A DNA stretch of 64,000 nucleotides, from contig JACPVI010000035.1 of NCBI GenBank assembly GCA_016191815.1, positions 123,969 through 187,968 of the forward strand, in the 5' to 3' direction. Position 1 is the stretch's first letter. The number at the start of each line of letters is the position of its first letter. Position numbers and translations under genes: made by a program. Below the pieces are notes generated by a model that was given only the letters and a program-made list of their open reading frames with translations, was not told the origin of the DNA and searched no databases. This DNA comes from Myxococcales bacterium (GTDB taxonomy: Bacteria > Myxococcota > Myxococcia > Myxococcales > Myxococcaceae). Positions 7,873-17,266 of this stretch are shown piece by piece.

Positions 7873-9120
7873 GGCGGCGGCCACTCCTCCTTCGCCCTTC
7901 CCTTCATCGAGGACGATTACCCAGGCGCCCTCGCCCTCGCCCGCTCCCGGAAGCTCCCTCTTTTCATCGACGCCTGGGCCCCCTGGTGCCACACCTGCCG
8001 CTTCATGCACAGCCACGTCTTCACCGACCGCGCCCTCTCCCGCCACGCCGGCCGCTTCGTCTGGCTGAGCGTGGACACCGAGAAGGAAAAAAACCTTCCC
8101 TTCCTCGAGCGCTTCCCGGTGGACACCTGGCCCACCTTCCTGGTGGTGGATGCCTCCACCGAGGCCGCCGCCTTCAAGTGGCTGGGCACCGCCACCGTCC
8201 CCCAGCTCGAGCGGATGCTGGAGGACGGCGAGCGCGCGCTCGCGGGAGCCCCCGCCGAGGCCGCCGATGCGGCCCTCGCCAGGGCCGACCGGCTCTACGG
8301 AGAACGCAAGCCCGCCGAGGCCGCCCTCGCCTACGCCGAGGCCATCGCCCACGGCGCCAAAGGCTGGCCCAAGCGCCCCCGGGCAGTGGAGTCGCTCCTC
8401 CTCTCCCTCTACGGGGCCGAGCAGCACGAGGAATGCGCCCGCTCCGCGGCCAAGCACGCCCCGGAGCTGCCGCGCGGCCCCTCCTTCGCCAACGCGGTGG
8501 TGTGGGGGATGAGCTGCGCCCTTTTGCTGGAGGCGCCCGCTCCGCACCTGGCGGCGCTCCAGCCGCTGGCCCGGGAGGCGCTCGGCCTTCCCGGACTGCT
8601 CGCCGACGACCGCTCCGGGCTCTACGAGCTGCTGCTGGAGGCCAAGGGTTCCGATCCCGGAGCGAAGGAAATCGCCGGGCAATGGCTCGCCTTCCTCGAG
8701 GCGGAGGCGGAGAAGGCCGCGAACCCGGAGGCACGCGCGGCCTTCGATTCCCACCGGGTGTCGGCGGCCATCGCCCTCGGCGAGCCGGCGCGCGCTGTGC
8801 CGGCCCTGGAGCGGAGCGAGCGCGACTTGCCCAAAGACTACAACCCTCCGGCGCGCCTGGCCCTGCTCTACCGCGAGCTGGGGAGGCTGGAGGAGGCCCT
8901 CGCCGCCTGCGAGCGCGCCCTCTCGAAAGTCTACGGCCCTCGCCGCCTGCGAGTGTTGGAGACCAAGGCCTCCGTCCTCTCCAAGAAGGCAGACTCGGCC
9001 GGAGCCAGGGCGGTGCTCGGGGAGGCGGTGTCGTTCGCCGAGGGCCTTCCCGCGGCCCAGCGCTCCGAGCGGACGGTGAAACGGCTGCGCGAGGAGCTGG
9101 AAGAGCTCTCCGGTCGGTGA
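7819..9120 (+). CDS. Thioredoxin-fold lipoprotein with TPR-like C-terminus
   Basis: 433 aa, ATG at 7819. Lipoprotein signal with lipobox LALAGC. A thioredoxin-like domain (about residues 35-140) has the redox motif WAPWCHTC and the cis-Pro loop TWPTF, as in DsbD C-terminal/thioredoxin_7 proteins. The remaining 290 residues are Ala/Leu/Glu-rich helical repeats with TPR spacing (for example NPPARLALLYRELGRLEEALAACERAL). It is probably a periplasmic, membrane-anchored disulfide reductase or isomerase with a protein-docking scaffold. Its 5' end is duplicated upstream at 7301-7406. Confidence 0.8.
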   Translation: MHKALLLLALAGCATPRAGGGHSSFALPFIEDDYPGALALARSRKLPLFIDAWAPWCHTCRFMHSHVFTDRALSRHAGRFVWLSVDTEKEKNLPFLERFPVDTWPTFLVVDASTEAAAFKWLGTATVPQLERMLEDGERALAGAPAEAADAALARADRLYGERKPAEAALAYAEAIAHGAKGWPKRPRAVESLLLSLYGAEQHEECARSAAKHAPELPRGPSFANAVVWGMSCALLLEAPAPHLAALQPLAREALGLPGLLADDRSGLYELLLEAKGSDPGAKEIAGQWLAFLEAEAEKAANPEARAAFDSHRVSAAIALGEPARAVPALERSERDLPKDYNPPARLALLYRELGRLEEALAACERALSKVYGPRRLRVLETKASVLSKKADSAGARAVLGEAVSFAEGLPAAQRSERTVKRLREELEELSGR

Positions 9121-9122
9121 TT

Positions 9123-9145
9123 GCGGCTCTCCGGAATCGAGCCGC
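9123..9145. terminator. Bidirectional terminator candidate
   Basis: GCGGCTC (9123-9129) and GAGCCGC (9139-9145) form a 7-bp stem with a 9-base loop between two convergent genes. There is no long T tract on either side, so termination strength is uncertain. Confidence 0.45.
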
Positions 9146-9151
9146 TGTTCG

Positions 9152-10606
9152 TCAGCCCTTGAGCACCGCCCGCGGCCGCAGGCGGGCCACCTTCCTCGCC
9201 ACCCCGGCCCGCTCCAGAATCTCCGCGGTGCGGTCCACCTCCCGGTAGGCCTCGGGGGCCTCCTCCCGCAGCTCGCCGGCGGCCGGGGAGCGAAGCAGCA
9301 CTCCTTTTTTCTCCATCCCCTCCAGGAGCGCGGAGGCGGTCACGCCCTTCCTCGCCAGCCTGCGACTGAGCACCCTCCCCGTCCCGTGGCAGGCGCTGGC
9401 CAGGCAGAGCTCGGAGGCGGCCTCCTGGGCGAGCATCACGTAGGAGTGAGCGCCCATGCTGCCGGGCAAGAGCACCGGCTGGCCGATGTCCCGGTAGAGG
9501 TGCGGCAAGGAGTCCCTCCCCGGGCCGAAGGCGCCCACCGCCGCCCGCCGGTGCATGCAGACCACCTTCTCACCCAGGCGCTCGACTCCCACCACGTTGG
9601 CGGCGGAGTCGTACGCCACCTCCAGCACCTGCTCGGGCGGGCCGCCGAACACCCGGTGGAAGGCGAGCCGGGCCTGGTGGGTGAGCACGTGCCGGTTGGC
9701 GAAGGCGTAGTTGGCCGCGGCCCTCAGCGCGTGGTAGCACCGAAGCCCCTCCATCGAGGAGAGCGGCGCCCAGACCAAGCCCGGCCGGGGCTCCTTCTCT
9801 CGCCGCTCCTCCATCGAGTGGTGGGCGTGCTCCACCGCCTCTTCGTAGGTCCGCTGCCCCAACCGCCGGGCCCCGGCGTGGAGCAAGAGCGCCACCTTCC
9901 CCAACCCGAGGCCGAGCCTCCCCGCCGCCGCTTCGTCGTACAAGCGGTCCACCACCTCCACCTCCACGAAGTGGCTCCGCCCAGTGCCTAGCGTCCCCAG
10001 CTGGGTGAGCCCGGCGCTCTTCGCCGGCCCGGAGAGGTGCTCGGCGTCGGCGTCGTGGAAGTGGCCCCCGGCGTCCGTGGTCCACAGGTCGGCTAACCTC
10101 CCCACTCCCTTCTCCCGCACCAGGTAGCGGCTGCCTTCGGCCAACAACTCCTCCAGCTCCCTTCGCGAGAGGGCGAAGGTGCCTCCCCGCTCCACCCCGA
10201 TGGGAATCGACCACTCCAGCTCGTCCAGCAGGCGGTGGAGCCTGGGCATCAGCTCTCCCTCGCCCAGAGGCGAGCTGAGGAGGCGGAGCCCGCAGTTGAC
10301 GTCCGGCCCCACGGCCGAGGGCACGAGGGCGCCGCTCGGGTACTCGGTGGCGAGAACTGCCCCGGCCGGGAAGCCCCATCTCTCGCCGAGATTGGGAAAG
10401 CCCACCGCGAAGCCCACCGTGCCCGGAAGCCGCGAGGCCTCGATGAGAGCCGAGGCCGCTCCCTCCGCCTGGGCGCGGGCGAGCACTTGCTCGTCTCCGA
10501 CAATCCGCACCGGCACCCGCCCGCCAGGGATGCGTTCCGCGTCGAGCTGATAGAGGAATTCTCCTACCTGCCGCCATTCGGCCGCCGCCAGTTGCTCGAG
10601 GTCCAT
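9152..10606 (-). CDS. rtcB: RtcB-family RNA ligase, divergent
   Basis: 484 aa from the ATG at 10606 (MDLEQLAAAEW); an upstream in-frame start at 10684 adds only low-complexity sequence. RtcB signatures: PDVNCGLRLL (metal-binding Cys), SHFVEVEV, LLLHAGARRLGQ, PGSMGAHSYVM and SACHGTGRVLSR, the last holding the His guanylylated in the family. RtcB joins 2',3'-cyclic phosphate or 3'-phosphate RNA ends to 5'-OH ends with GTP and Mn2+. The usual GNHF motif reads RSHF here, so the Asn that contacts the nucleotide is replaced by Ser. No RtcA or archease gene lies beside it. Confidence 0.88.
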   Translation of the reverse strand: MDLEQLAAAEWRQVGEFLYQLDAERIPGGRVPVRIVGDEQVLARAQAEGAASALIEASRLPGTVGFAVGFPNLGERWGFPAGAVLATEYPSGALVPSAVGPDVNCGLRLLSSPLGEGELMPRLHRLLDELEWSIPIGVERGGTFALSRRELEELLAEGSRYLVREKGVGRLADLWTTDAGGHFHDADAEHLSGPAKSAGLTQLGTLGTGRSHFVEVEVVDRLYDEAAAGRLGLGLGKVALLLHAGARRLGQRTYEEAVEHAHHSMEERREKEPRPGLVWAPLSSMEGLRCYHALRAAANYAFANRHVLTHQARLAFHRVFGGPPEQVLEVAYDSAANVVGVERLGEKVVCMHRRAAVGAFGPGRDSLPHLYRDIGQPVLLPGSMGAHSYVMLAQEAASELCLASACHGTGRVLSRRLARKGVTASALLEGMEKKGVLLRSPAAGELREEAPEAYREVDRTAEILERAGVARKVARLRPRAVLKG

Positions 10607-10646
10607 GCCCTCAAAGCTGTGGCGCGCCGCCGGAAACGTCAAAGGC

Positions 10647-10679
10647 CCCGGCCGGAGCCCTCTTCGAGCCCCGGCCGGG
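10647..10679 (-). terminator. Terminator candidate after the beta-propeller lipoprotein gene
   Basis: CCCGGCCGG (10647-10655) and CCGGCCGGG (10671-10679) form a 9-bp GC stem with a 15-base loop, just past the stop at 10710 in the direction of that gene. On the transcript it is followed by CCTTTGACGTTT, a weak U-rich stretch. Confidence 0.5.
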
Positions 10680-10709
10680 TTCAATCTGCCGGCCTCCCGG
10701 CGATTCGGC

Positions 10710-12806
10710 TCACTTCTCGGCGGACTTGGTGAACTTCACCGTGGCGATGGGCGAGGAGAGGTTGGAGATGTCCGCCACCCGGATGCCGGCGTCGGAGATG
10801 GCGTAGACGTACTGGTCGGCCATCACGCTGCGCCGGACCATCGGCTGCCAGTAGTAGCTCCAGCCGTAGTCGTTGAACACCTGGTAGACGTCCTTCATCG
10901 AGACCGCGCCCTTGGGGGTGATGCCGCTCGCGGTGTCGATGCCGTACACCCGGAGGTCGGAGACGAAGCTGTACCAGTAGTCGCCCGAGGAGGTGGTGCC
11001 GTACTTCCAGTCGAAGAAGGGGATGGCCAGAAGCTTCTTCTCCGGGAAGTAGTTGAAGGCCTTGTGCTCGTACTGCGCCTCGCTCCAGCTGTAGGCGGTG
11101 CCCACCAGTTGGACGAACTTCTGCTTGGGGCTGGAGAGGTCGCTCACGTCGAAGATGGTGAGCTGCAGCGCCCGCGCCCGCCAGTCGGTGTTGTTCTCCG
11201 GGATGTAGGTGCCGATGGTGAGCAGGTGGTCCTGGTCGATGGGGTGGATGTACGAGGAGAAGCCGGGCACCTTCAGCTCGCCCACCGGTTTGGGCTGGGT
11301 GGGGTCGGAGAGGTCGAAGGTGAAGAGCGGGTCAATCTGGCGGAAGGTGACCACGTAGCCCTTGTCGCCCACGAAGCGCGAGCTGAAGATGCGCTCGCCC
11401 TTGGCCAGCTCGGGGCTTTTCCCCACCACCTTGAGCGAGCCGGAGTCCTCGCCCAACACCTGGAGCAGGTTGGTGGTCTCCAGCCGGCCCCACCGGTTGA
11501 AGGGGTCGTTCACCCTTCGGGCGATGGTGGTGGCGATGCGGAAGTAGCCGTTCTGGTCCTCGTCCATCGAGAACTGGTCCACGATGTGGCCGTCCACCTG
11601 CCCGGAGGCCACGTAGGCGGCCTGGTCGGGGTTGGTGATGTCGAACTTGTGGATATAGGTGGCGTCGGTCTGCCCCGGCTGCGGCCACCACCACCAATGC
11701 CGGTTGGCCACGTAGAGCGAGGAGGTGGAGGCGTAGATTTCGCCCGACTCCGCCACCACCGAGGTGCGGCCGACCTGCTCCGGCCGGTCGAGGTTCAAGG
11801 TGGCCACCGTCACCAGCCCGAGCTTGGTGGGGGCGTTGGTCTTGTAGAAGCTGGAGCAGTCGTAGCCGATCTTCGTCTCGGTGCCGCCGACCAGGGAGCG
11901 CGACTCCGGCAGCCAGTCGGCGAGCGCGTGGGCGCGAATCTTCTTCTCGTTCTCCACCATCAACTCGTCGATGGCGCGGGAGAGCCTGCCCTTGTCTTCG
12001 TAGAGGCCTTCGGAGTACTCCGGCCACCAGCGCACGTCCGCCGGGAAGAGGAACTGATCCGACAGCACCAGCCGGATGGAGGAGCCAATCCGCCGCGAGT
12101 TGCTGTAGGAGCCGGGCAGGTAGAACTCGTGGGTCACCTTCGGCAAAGAGAGGTCGCTCACGTCCACCACCGTCATCTTCACGGTGTTGGAGTAGTAGTA
12201 GCCGCAATACATCGGCGAGCAGGCCGACGCGCCGGCAAAGCGCTGGTCCAAGGCGTAGGGCTCCCACACCTGGGAGAAGATGACCACGTGGTCCTTCTCG
12301 TCGAGGAACATCTCCCTCGGCCAGCCTTCAATCTTGAGCTGCCCGGCCAAGGAGAGCTGCGAGGCCGGCCAGCTGCGCGAGAGGAAGAGGTTCTGCCCGG
12401 AGAGGACGAAGATGCGGGTGCCGTCGTTCTTCACGAAGTCCGCCTCGTCCACTCCCGCCACCTGGGTGTTGGTGGTGGTGTAGGCGCTCGGCCCGGAGGA
12501 GGCCTTACCGTCCGCCGCCGGCGCCCCCGCCATCGCCTCCGAAGTGTCCCCGCCCCGGGCGACGTCCCAGCCCCACCAGCCGCCGCTGCCGTCCTTCATC
12601 GCCTCCATGCGCGTGCGCATGTCCAGGACCGCGGTGTCCTCGATGTACTGCTCGAGGTCCGCACAGGAGCTCGGCCCCGAGAAGCTCTGCAGCGTCACCC
12701 GGTTCTGCACCGCCTGCGGCTGGGGAATGTTGCTGCCGCAGCCGTAGAGGCCCACTGCACCTATCGCCGAAGCCAGGGCCGCCGCGCGCCAAAGACAAAT
12801 CCTCAT
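10710..12806 (-). CDS. Beta-propeller domain lipoprotein (PF09826 type)
   Basis: 698 aa. N-terminal lipoprotein signal ending VGLYGCGS. After a 100-residue linker, the sequence GVDEADFVKNDGTRIFVLSG begins the secreted beta-propeller family (Beta_propel), followed by repeated blades ending in 'DVSDLSxPK' and 'FDLSDPTQPK'. The length and order match the family throughout. It is probably surface-exposed and of unknown ligand. The ATG at 12806 is preceded by GGGAGGAAT on the coding strand. It is divergent from the FHA gene across 229 bases. Confidence 0.85.
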   Translation of the reverse strand: MRICLWRAAALASAIGAVGLYGCGSNIPQPQAVQNRVTLQSFSGPSSCADLEQYIEDTAVLDMRTRMEAMKDGSGGWWGWDVARGGDTSEAMAGAPAADGKASSGPSAYTTTNTQVAGVDEADFVKNDGTRIFVLSGQNLFLSRSWPASQLSLAGQLKIEGWPREMFLDEKDHVVIFSQVWEPYALDQRFAGASACSPMYCGYYYSNTVKMTVVDVSDLSLPKVTHEFYLPGSYSNSRRIGSSIRLVLSDQFLFPADVRWWPEYSEGLYEDKGRLSRAIDELMVENEKKIRAHALADWLPESRSLVGGTETKIGYDCSSFYKTNAPTKLGLVTVATLNLDRPEQVGRTSVVAESGEIYASTSSLYVANRHWWWWPQPGQTDATYIHKFDITNPDQAAYVASGQVDGHIVDQFSMDEDQNGYFRIATTIARRVNDPFNRWGRLETTNLLQVLGEDSGSLKVVGKSPELAKGERIFSSRFVGDKGYVVTFRQIDPLFTFDLSDPTQPKPVGELKVPGFSSYIHPIDQDHLLTIGTYIPENNTDWRARALQLTIFDVSDLSSPKQKFVQLVGTAYSWSEAQYEHKAFNYFPEKKLLAIPFFDWKYGTTSSGDYWYSFVSDLRVYGIDTASGITPKGAVSMKDVYQVFNDYGWSYYWQPMVRRSVMADQYVYAISDAGIRVADISNLSSPIATVKFTKSAEK

Positions 12807-13035
12807 CGCGATTCCTCCCGTTTACTCTTGCGAGACTTTCCGACCATCTTCCCCGGGTGCGAGCCCTGGGCCAGCACCAGGCGTAGTAATCTCGCGCGGT
12901 TATGGGGAGGGGCGCCTCAAAAACCTGAGGGGAGGAGGGGGGAGGAGTCGAAAGGCTGAGGGGCGGATCAGCCAATGCCAGACACGCTCTCGACAGCGGA
13001 GCGCCGGGCGGTAAGGTAGAGAGCCGGGAAGAAGG

Positions 13036-13830
13036 ATGAGCCAACCGAAGAGCGGCAGGGCCCGCAGCGTGGCGGTGGCGGACCACCTGTGGGAGACGCT
13101 GGAGGCGATGGCCCGGGAGATGGGCGTCGACCGCGACGCCCTGCTCAACCAGGCCATCTTCCAACTCGCGCGGGCGCACGGCTACCTCTCGCCGGGCCAG
13201 ACGGTGAAGAAGGGAAACTCCGAGTTGGAGGAGGAGGCGCACCAGGCTCCCACCAACCCGGAGCACGCCAAGGGGAAGCGGAACGTGCGGCCGGCCCCGG
13301 CTCGGGAGCCGGAGCCGGAGGAGGACGTCGAGCCCGAGCACATGGAGGACGAGGAGCTTCGGGCCGCGGTGGAGGACGAGGCGCGAGAGCCCCTGAACGA
13401 ATTCGAGGAGGAGCAGGAGGCGGCCGAGGAGGGCGGAGAGGAGCAAGCGCCGGAGGAGGAGCCGCCCGAAGAGCAACCGGAGGAGGAGCCGGAGCCCCAA
13501 CCCGAGCCCCCTCCTCCCCCGAAGCGCCGCGCGGCGGGCAAGCTGGCCCTGTTCGTCACCGTCAACAACAACCGGCACCCTCAAAGGGTGAGCGGAGAGC
13601 GCTTCCTCATCGGGCGGGGAAAGCACTGCAACCTGGTGATCGACTCCAACCGGGTTTCCCGGGAGCACGCCGCCATCTCGCGGCAAGGGAACGAGATCGT
13701 GATCGAGGACCTGAAATCCTCCAACGGCACCTGGTACAACCGGCAGCGCATCGCCCGGAGGAAGATCGACGACGGGGACGAGTTTCTCCTCGGCACCGAG
13801 AAGCTGACTTTCAGTTTCCGGAGCGGCTGA
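13036..13830 (+). CDS. FHA-domain protein with acidic linker
   Basis: 264 aa, start after GGGAAGAAGG. Residues 1-55 are helical and resemble a small ribbon-helix-helix-type DNA-binding or dimerisation region (VAVADHLWETLEAMAREMGV). Residues 65-165 are an extended Glu/Pro-rich linker. The C-terminal FHA domain (about 185-255) keeps the phosphothreonine-binding residues: LIGRGKHCNLVI, VSREHAAI and SSNGTWYN. It should bind phosphothreonine peptides, plausibly products of Ser/Thr kinases such as those at 48-56 kb. Its 3' end overlaps the convergent Hsp70 gene by 20 bases. Confidence 0.85.
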   Translation: MSQPKSGRARSVAVADHLWETLEAMAREMGVDRDALLNQAIFQLARAHGYLSPGQTVKKGNSELEEEAHQAPTNPEHAKGKRNVRPAPAREPEPEEDVEPEHMEDEELRAAVEDEAREPLNEFEEEQEAAEEGGEEQAPEEEPPEEQPEEEPEPQPEPPPPPKRRAAGKLALFVTVNNNRHPQRVSGERFLIGRGKHCNLVIDSNRVSREHAAISRQGNEIVIEDLKSSNGTWYNRQRIARRKIDDGDEFLLGTEKLTFSFRSG

Positions 13831-15643
13831 GCTTCCGTTTCCCGACCAGCCCCTCGAGGGTGCGGGTGACTTCGGCCATCGCGCCCAGGTCCTTTTCCCG
13901 GGCGGCCTGCTCGGCGGCCTCGATGAGCGACTGCACCCGAGCCACGGTGGCGTCCGCCTCCGGGCCGGGGTTCTCCCTGGCGCCCACCTCTAGGTTTTGG
14001 GCCAGCTTCCGCGCCCGCTGGAGCAAGTCCGAGAGCACGTCGGCGACCGAGTCGGTCAGCTTCTCGCTCTCGGAGCGGGCGTACTCTTGCTGCTCCTCGC
14101 GCAGCTTCTCCACCTCGGGCTGGCTCAGCTCGGTGCGCGCCTCGATGCGGGTGGCTTCGGCCAGGCCGGTGCTCAGGTCCATCGCCCGAACCGAGAGGGT
14201 GCCCTCGCTGGACAGCTCGAAGCAGACCTCGATGGGCACGTCGGTGCGCTTGCCCACCGTGAGGTCGTGCAGCACCACCTCTCCCAGCTTGACGCTGGCC
14301 TCGGCGGAGTCGCTCTCCCCCTGGTAGACGGGGATGCGGGCTTCGGTCTGGCCTGCCCTCCCGGGGAAGAAGATTTCCCTCGCCGCCACCGGCACCGGGG
14401 TGTTCCTCCCGATGAGCCTTCGCACCTTGCCGCCCAACACCCCCACGCCCAGGGAGTGGGCGGTGACGTCGATGAGCAGCGCCGCCCCGCTGCGCCCCGA
14501 CAGCTCGGAAGCGTGCACCGCCGCGCCCAGGGCCACCACCTCGTCCGGGTTGACCCCGGCGGCGGCCTGCTTGCCGAAGAAGTCGGACACCAGCCGCCGC
14601 ACCAGGGGCACCCGGGTCATTCCTCCCACGAGCAAGACCACGTCCATCGAGCGCGGCTCCAGCTCGGCGTCGGCCATCACCTTTTCGCAGACGTTCAGGC
14701 AGCGCCGCGAGAGTGGCTCGGAGAGCGCCTCGAAGAAGGTGCGGGTGAGGGCGGTGTTCAGCTCCACGTAGCGCCGGTGGGTGGCGGTGTGGTCGCCCAG
14801 CTCGGCGACCGAGATGGCGGCCTCCTCGACCTCGCTCAGCTCGCGCTTGGCCCGCTCGGCGGCCACCTTCAGCCTTTGCATGGAGAGCTTGTCGTGGCTC
14901 ACCACGTCCCGGAACGTCTCCGGCACCTGGGCCACCAGCCACTGGACGATGCGCTCGTCGAAGTCCTCTCCCCCGAGGTAGGGGTCTCCGCCGGTGGCCT
15001 TGACCTGGAACACGCCCTTCTCCACCTCCAGGATGGAGACGTCGAAGGTTCCCCCGCCCAGGTCGAAGACCAGGGCGCGCCCCTGGAAGGAGGAGGAGAG
15101 GCCGTAGGCCACCGCCGCGGCGGTGGGCTCGTTGACGATGCGCAGCACCTCGAGGCCGGCGATGCGCGCCGCCTCCTTGGTGGCGTTGCGCTGCCCGTCA
15201 TCGAAGTTGGCCGGCACCGTCACCACCGCCTGGCTGACCGGTCGCTTGAAGTGGGCCTCGGCGTCCAGCTTCAGCTCCCCCAGCACCATCGCCGACACCT
15301 GGGTGATGGGGAGCACCTTCCCCGCCAGCCGGATGCGGATTTCCCCCGACGGGCCGCTCACCAGCGGGTAGGGGACCACCGCTCGCGCGGAGGCGGCCAA
15401 GTCCGAGCTCCAGCGCCGGCCGATGAAGCGCTTGGTCGCGAAGGCCACGCTCTCGGGGTACTCCTCCGCCAGCAGCCGTGCCCGCTCGCCCACCACTCGC
15501 TCGCCTGTCGGGGTAAACCCCACCAAAGACGGCGTCAGCCGCTCGCCCGTGCGGTTGGGGATGATGTACGGCCGCTTGGCCTCGACGGAGGCCACCGCGC
15601 TGAAGGTGGTTCCGAGGTCGATGCCGATGACTGGCCCGTCCAT
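13811..15643 (-). CDS. Hsp70-family ATPase (DnaK-like)
   Basis: 610 aa, ATG at 15643. The N-terminal nucleotide-binding domain has the Hsp70 signatures IGIDLGTTFSAVA, VFDLGGGTFDVSILE and LLVGGMTRVPLV; a beta-sandwich substrate-binding domain and a helical lid follow (about 390-600). It is slightly shorter than canonical DnaK, has no DnaJ/GrpE neighbour and diverges in the lid, so it is likely an accessory Hsp70 rather than the main DnaK. It acts as an ATP-dependent client-binding chaperone in the cytoplasm. Myxobacteria carry many such paralogues. Confidence 0.9.
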   Translation of the reverse strand: MDGPVIGIDLGTTFSAVASVEAKRPYIIPNRTGERLTPSLVGFTPTGERVVGERARLLAEEYPESVAFATKRFIGRRWSSDLAASARAVVPYPLVSGPSGEIRIRLAGKVLPITQVSAMVLGELKLDAEAHFKRPVSQAVVTVPANFDDGQRNATKEAARIAGLEVLRIVNEPTAAAVAYGLSSSFQGRALVFDLGGGTFDVSILEVEKGVFQVKATGGDPYLGGEDFDERIVQWLVAQVPETFRDVVSHDKLSMQRLKVAAERAKRELSEVEEAAISVAELGDHTATHRRYVELNTALTRTFFEALSEPLSRRCLNVCEKVMADAELEPRSMDVVLLVGGMTRVPLVRRLVSDFFGKQAAAGVNPDEVVALGAAVHASELSGRSGAALLIDVTAHSLGVGVLGGKVRRLIGRNTPVPVAAREIFFPGRAGQTEARIPVYQGESDSAEASVKLGEVVLHDLTVGKRTDVPIEVCFELSSEGTLSVRAMDLSTGLAEATRIEARTELSQPEVEKLREEQQEYARSESEKLTDSVADVLSDLLQRARKLAQNLEVGARENPGPEADATVARVQSLIEAAEQAAREKDLGAMAEVTRTLEGLVGKRKLSRSGN

Positions 15644-15683
15644 CGGGCACAGTCAACCACGGCCCGCGCCGAAATTCCCTTTC

Positions 15684-15872
15684 TCAGCTCGGAGAAGGCC
15701 GCTCCGCCTCCCGGCCGGCCTCCTTGACCTCGTGCTTCGGCTCCTCGGCCTTTCCCTTCACCTCGCCTTTTGGCTGCTCGGCCTTCCCCTTGGCCTCCAC
15801 GCGGCGGTGCCCAGTGGCCGCGCCGGCCAGCTCGCGAATCTTCCCCCGGAGCTTGTCAATCAACTCGCTCAA
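15684..15872 (-). CDS. CsbD-like small stress protein
   Basis: 62 aa with a TTG start at 15872, supported by AAGGAGG seven bases upstream on the coding strand. The sequence is very hydrophilic with two tandem KGKAEEPK-type units, as in CsbD-family proteins, which are abundant during stationary phase or stress but of unknown mechanism. It sits 40 bases upstream of the Hsp70 gene on the same strand and may be co-transcribed with it. Confidence 0.7.
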   Translation of the reverse strand: MSELIDKLRGKIRELAGAATGHRRVEAKGKAEQPKGEVKGKAEEPKHEVKEAGREAERPSPS

Positions 15873-15944
15873 GGCGTCCTCCTTTGAAGTGCAACCCAGC
15901 TAATGCTCGCCACGGATGGCGCCCCGTGCTAGAGGCGCCGCAAG

Positions 15945-16478
15945 ATGGCGAACGTCTCGCTGGCCAGGCGGTATGCTCGCGCGCTCATCGAGCTGTCGGG
16001 GCAGCGGGCGGACGAGGTGCTGGAGCAGCTCTCGGGGATGGTGCGCCTTCTGGAGGACAACCGCGAGCTGTGGAGCGTGGCCACCAACCCGGCTTTCACC
16101 CGCGAGCAGCGTTCAGGCGTGATGGAGGGGGTGATGGGGCTACTAGGCGAGCTGGACGAGCCGTTCGCCAACTTCCTCCGGCTCTTGGTGGACCGGAATC
16201 GGCTGGCCTTCCTCCCGGACATCGCCCGGGTCTATCGAGACCTGGCGGATCAGCAGGCGGGAAGGGTGCGCGGGAAGGTGACCAGCGCGGCGCCGCTCTC
16301 CTTGGAGCTGCTCTCCAAGCTGGAGCGCTCGCTAGCGCAGCTCACCCAGCGCGAGGTGTTGCTGGAGGCGGCGGTGGACCGGGGGGTGCTGGGCGGAGTC
16401 GCGGCCCAAGTGGGCTCGGTGGTGTACGACGGGACGCTGAGGACGCAGCTCCAGGACCTGGGGAGCAAGCTGCAGTAA
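15945..16478 (+). CDS. atpH: ATP synthase F1 delta subunit
   Basis: 177 aa. The N-terminus VSLARRYARALIEL and the C-terminal LEAAVDRGVLGGVAAQVGSVVYDGTLRTQLQDL are hallmarks of the delta/OSCP subunit, which links F1 to the peripheral stalk. The length is typical. In most bacteria atpA follows directly; here the next genes are Uma2 and MNT/HEPN, and atpA lies 6.8 kb away on the opposite strand (23294-24835). No atpF is visible upstream either: 15873-15944 is a short intergenic stretch. Confidence 0.93.
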   Translation: MANVSLARRYARALIELSGQRADEVLEQLSGMVRLLEDNRELWSVATNPAFTREQRSGVMEGVMGLLGELDEPFANFLRLLVDRNRLAFLPDIARVYRDLADQQAGRVRGKVTSAAPLSLELLSKLERSLAQLTQREVLLEAAVDRGVLGGVAAQVGSVVYDGTLRTQLQDLGSKLQ

Positions 16479-16654
16479 CGGCCATCGTCGAGCCGTAAGA
16501 GCCGCTCGGCAAGAGCGCTACGCAGCTTCCACCGGCGCCTCCGCCCCTTCCGGCCCTGGCGAGTCGCAGCACTCAGGACGCCCGCTTGAACCGGACGGCG
16601 TGACCGAGAGGTAGCCAGCGTCGAAGAGCGCGTGGAACTCCTCGGTCGCGGCGG
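16479..16654. other. Spacer after atpH, candidate rearrangement junction
   Basis: 176 bases with no recognisable gene, where atpA would be expected. No IS end or convincing inverted repeat was seen. See the finding on the split atp cluster. Confidence 0.4.
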
Positions 16655-17263
16655 ATGGCGCGGCGAGCGCCGGATGCGTACAGTGGGCAACTGCGCGCCC
16701 CGTCGCATCACCGGTACACCTGGGAGCAGTACATCGCGATCGAGCGGGACAGCCCGATCAAGCATGAGTTCCTAGACGGCGAAATCTTCGCGATGGCCGG
16801 GGGCACCCCTGAACATGCGGCGTTGGCGGCCGCGGTCATCGGGGAGTTGGGCGCCCAGCTCGAGGGCAAGCCCTGCCGGGTGTACACCTCGGACCTCCGG
16901 GTGAAAGTCCTCGCCAGCGGTCTGGCCACCTATCCCGACGCGGCGGTCATCTGCGGCGAGCTGCAGCGCGACCCGCTGGACAAGAACAGCGCGGTGAACC
17001 CGGTCGTGCTGGTGGAAGTGACCAGCGACTCCACCGAGGGATACGACCGCGGCGAGAAGTTCGAGCACTCTCGGCAGATGCCCTCGGTGTCCGAGTACGT
17101 GCTGGCGTCGCACCGGGAGCCGCTGGTCGAGGTGTTTCGCCGCGGCCCATCCAAGTGGGCTCGCCTCGAGGCGCGAAGCGGGGCGCGGGTTCGCCTCGAG
17201 TCGATCGGCTGCGAGCTTGCGGTCGATCGCCTCTTCGCCGGCATCGCGCTGCACACGGAGTAG
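16655..17263 (+). CDS. Uma2-family (DUF820) putative endonuclease
   Basis: 202 aa. The N-terminal YTWEQYIAIERDSPIKHEFLDGEIFAMAGG, central TYPDAAVICGEL and PVVLVEVTSDSTEGYDRGEKF are diagnostic of Uma2/DUF820, a PD-(D/E)XK nuclease-like family that is highly expanded in cyanobacteria and myxobacteria. The acidic residues of PDAAV and VLVEV fit the nuclease core. The biological role is not established. It is followed after 3 bases by the MNT gene. Confidence 0.88.
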   Translation: MARRAPDAYSGQLRAPSHHRYTWEQYIAIERDSPIKHEFLDGEIFAMAGGTPEHAALAAAVIGELGAQLEGKPCRVYTSDLRVKVLASGLATYPDAAVICGELQRDPLDKNSAVNPVVLVEVTSDSTEGYDRGEKFEHSRQMPSVSEYVLASHREPLVEVFRRGPSKWARLEARSGARVRLESIGCELAVDRLFAGIALHTE

Positions 17264-17266
17264 AGG

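Noticed and set aside
13811..15643. Calling the Hsp70 gene dnaK
   Set aside because: It lacks dnaJ/grpE neighbours, has a shorter and divergent lid, and myxobacteria have many Hsp70 paralogues.
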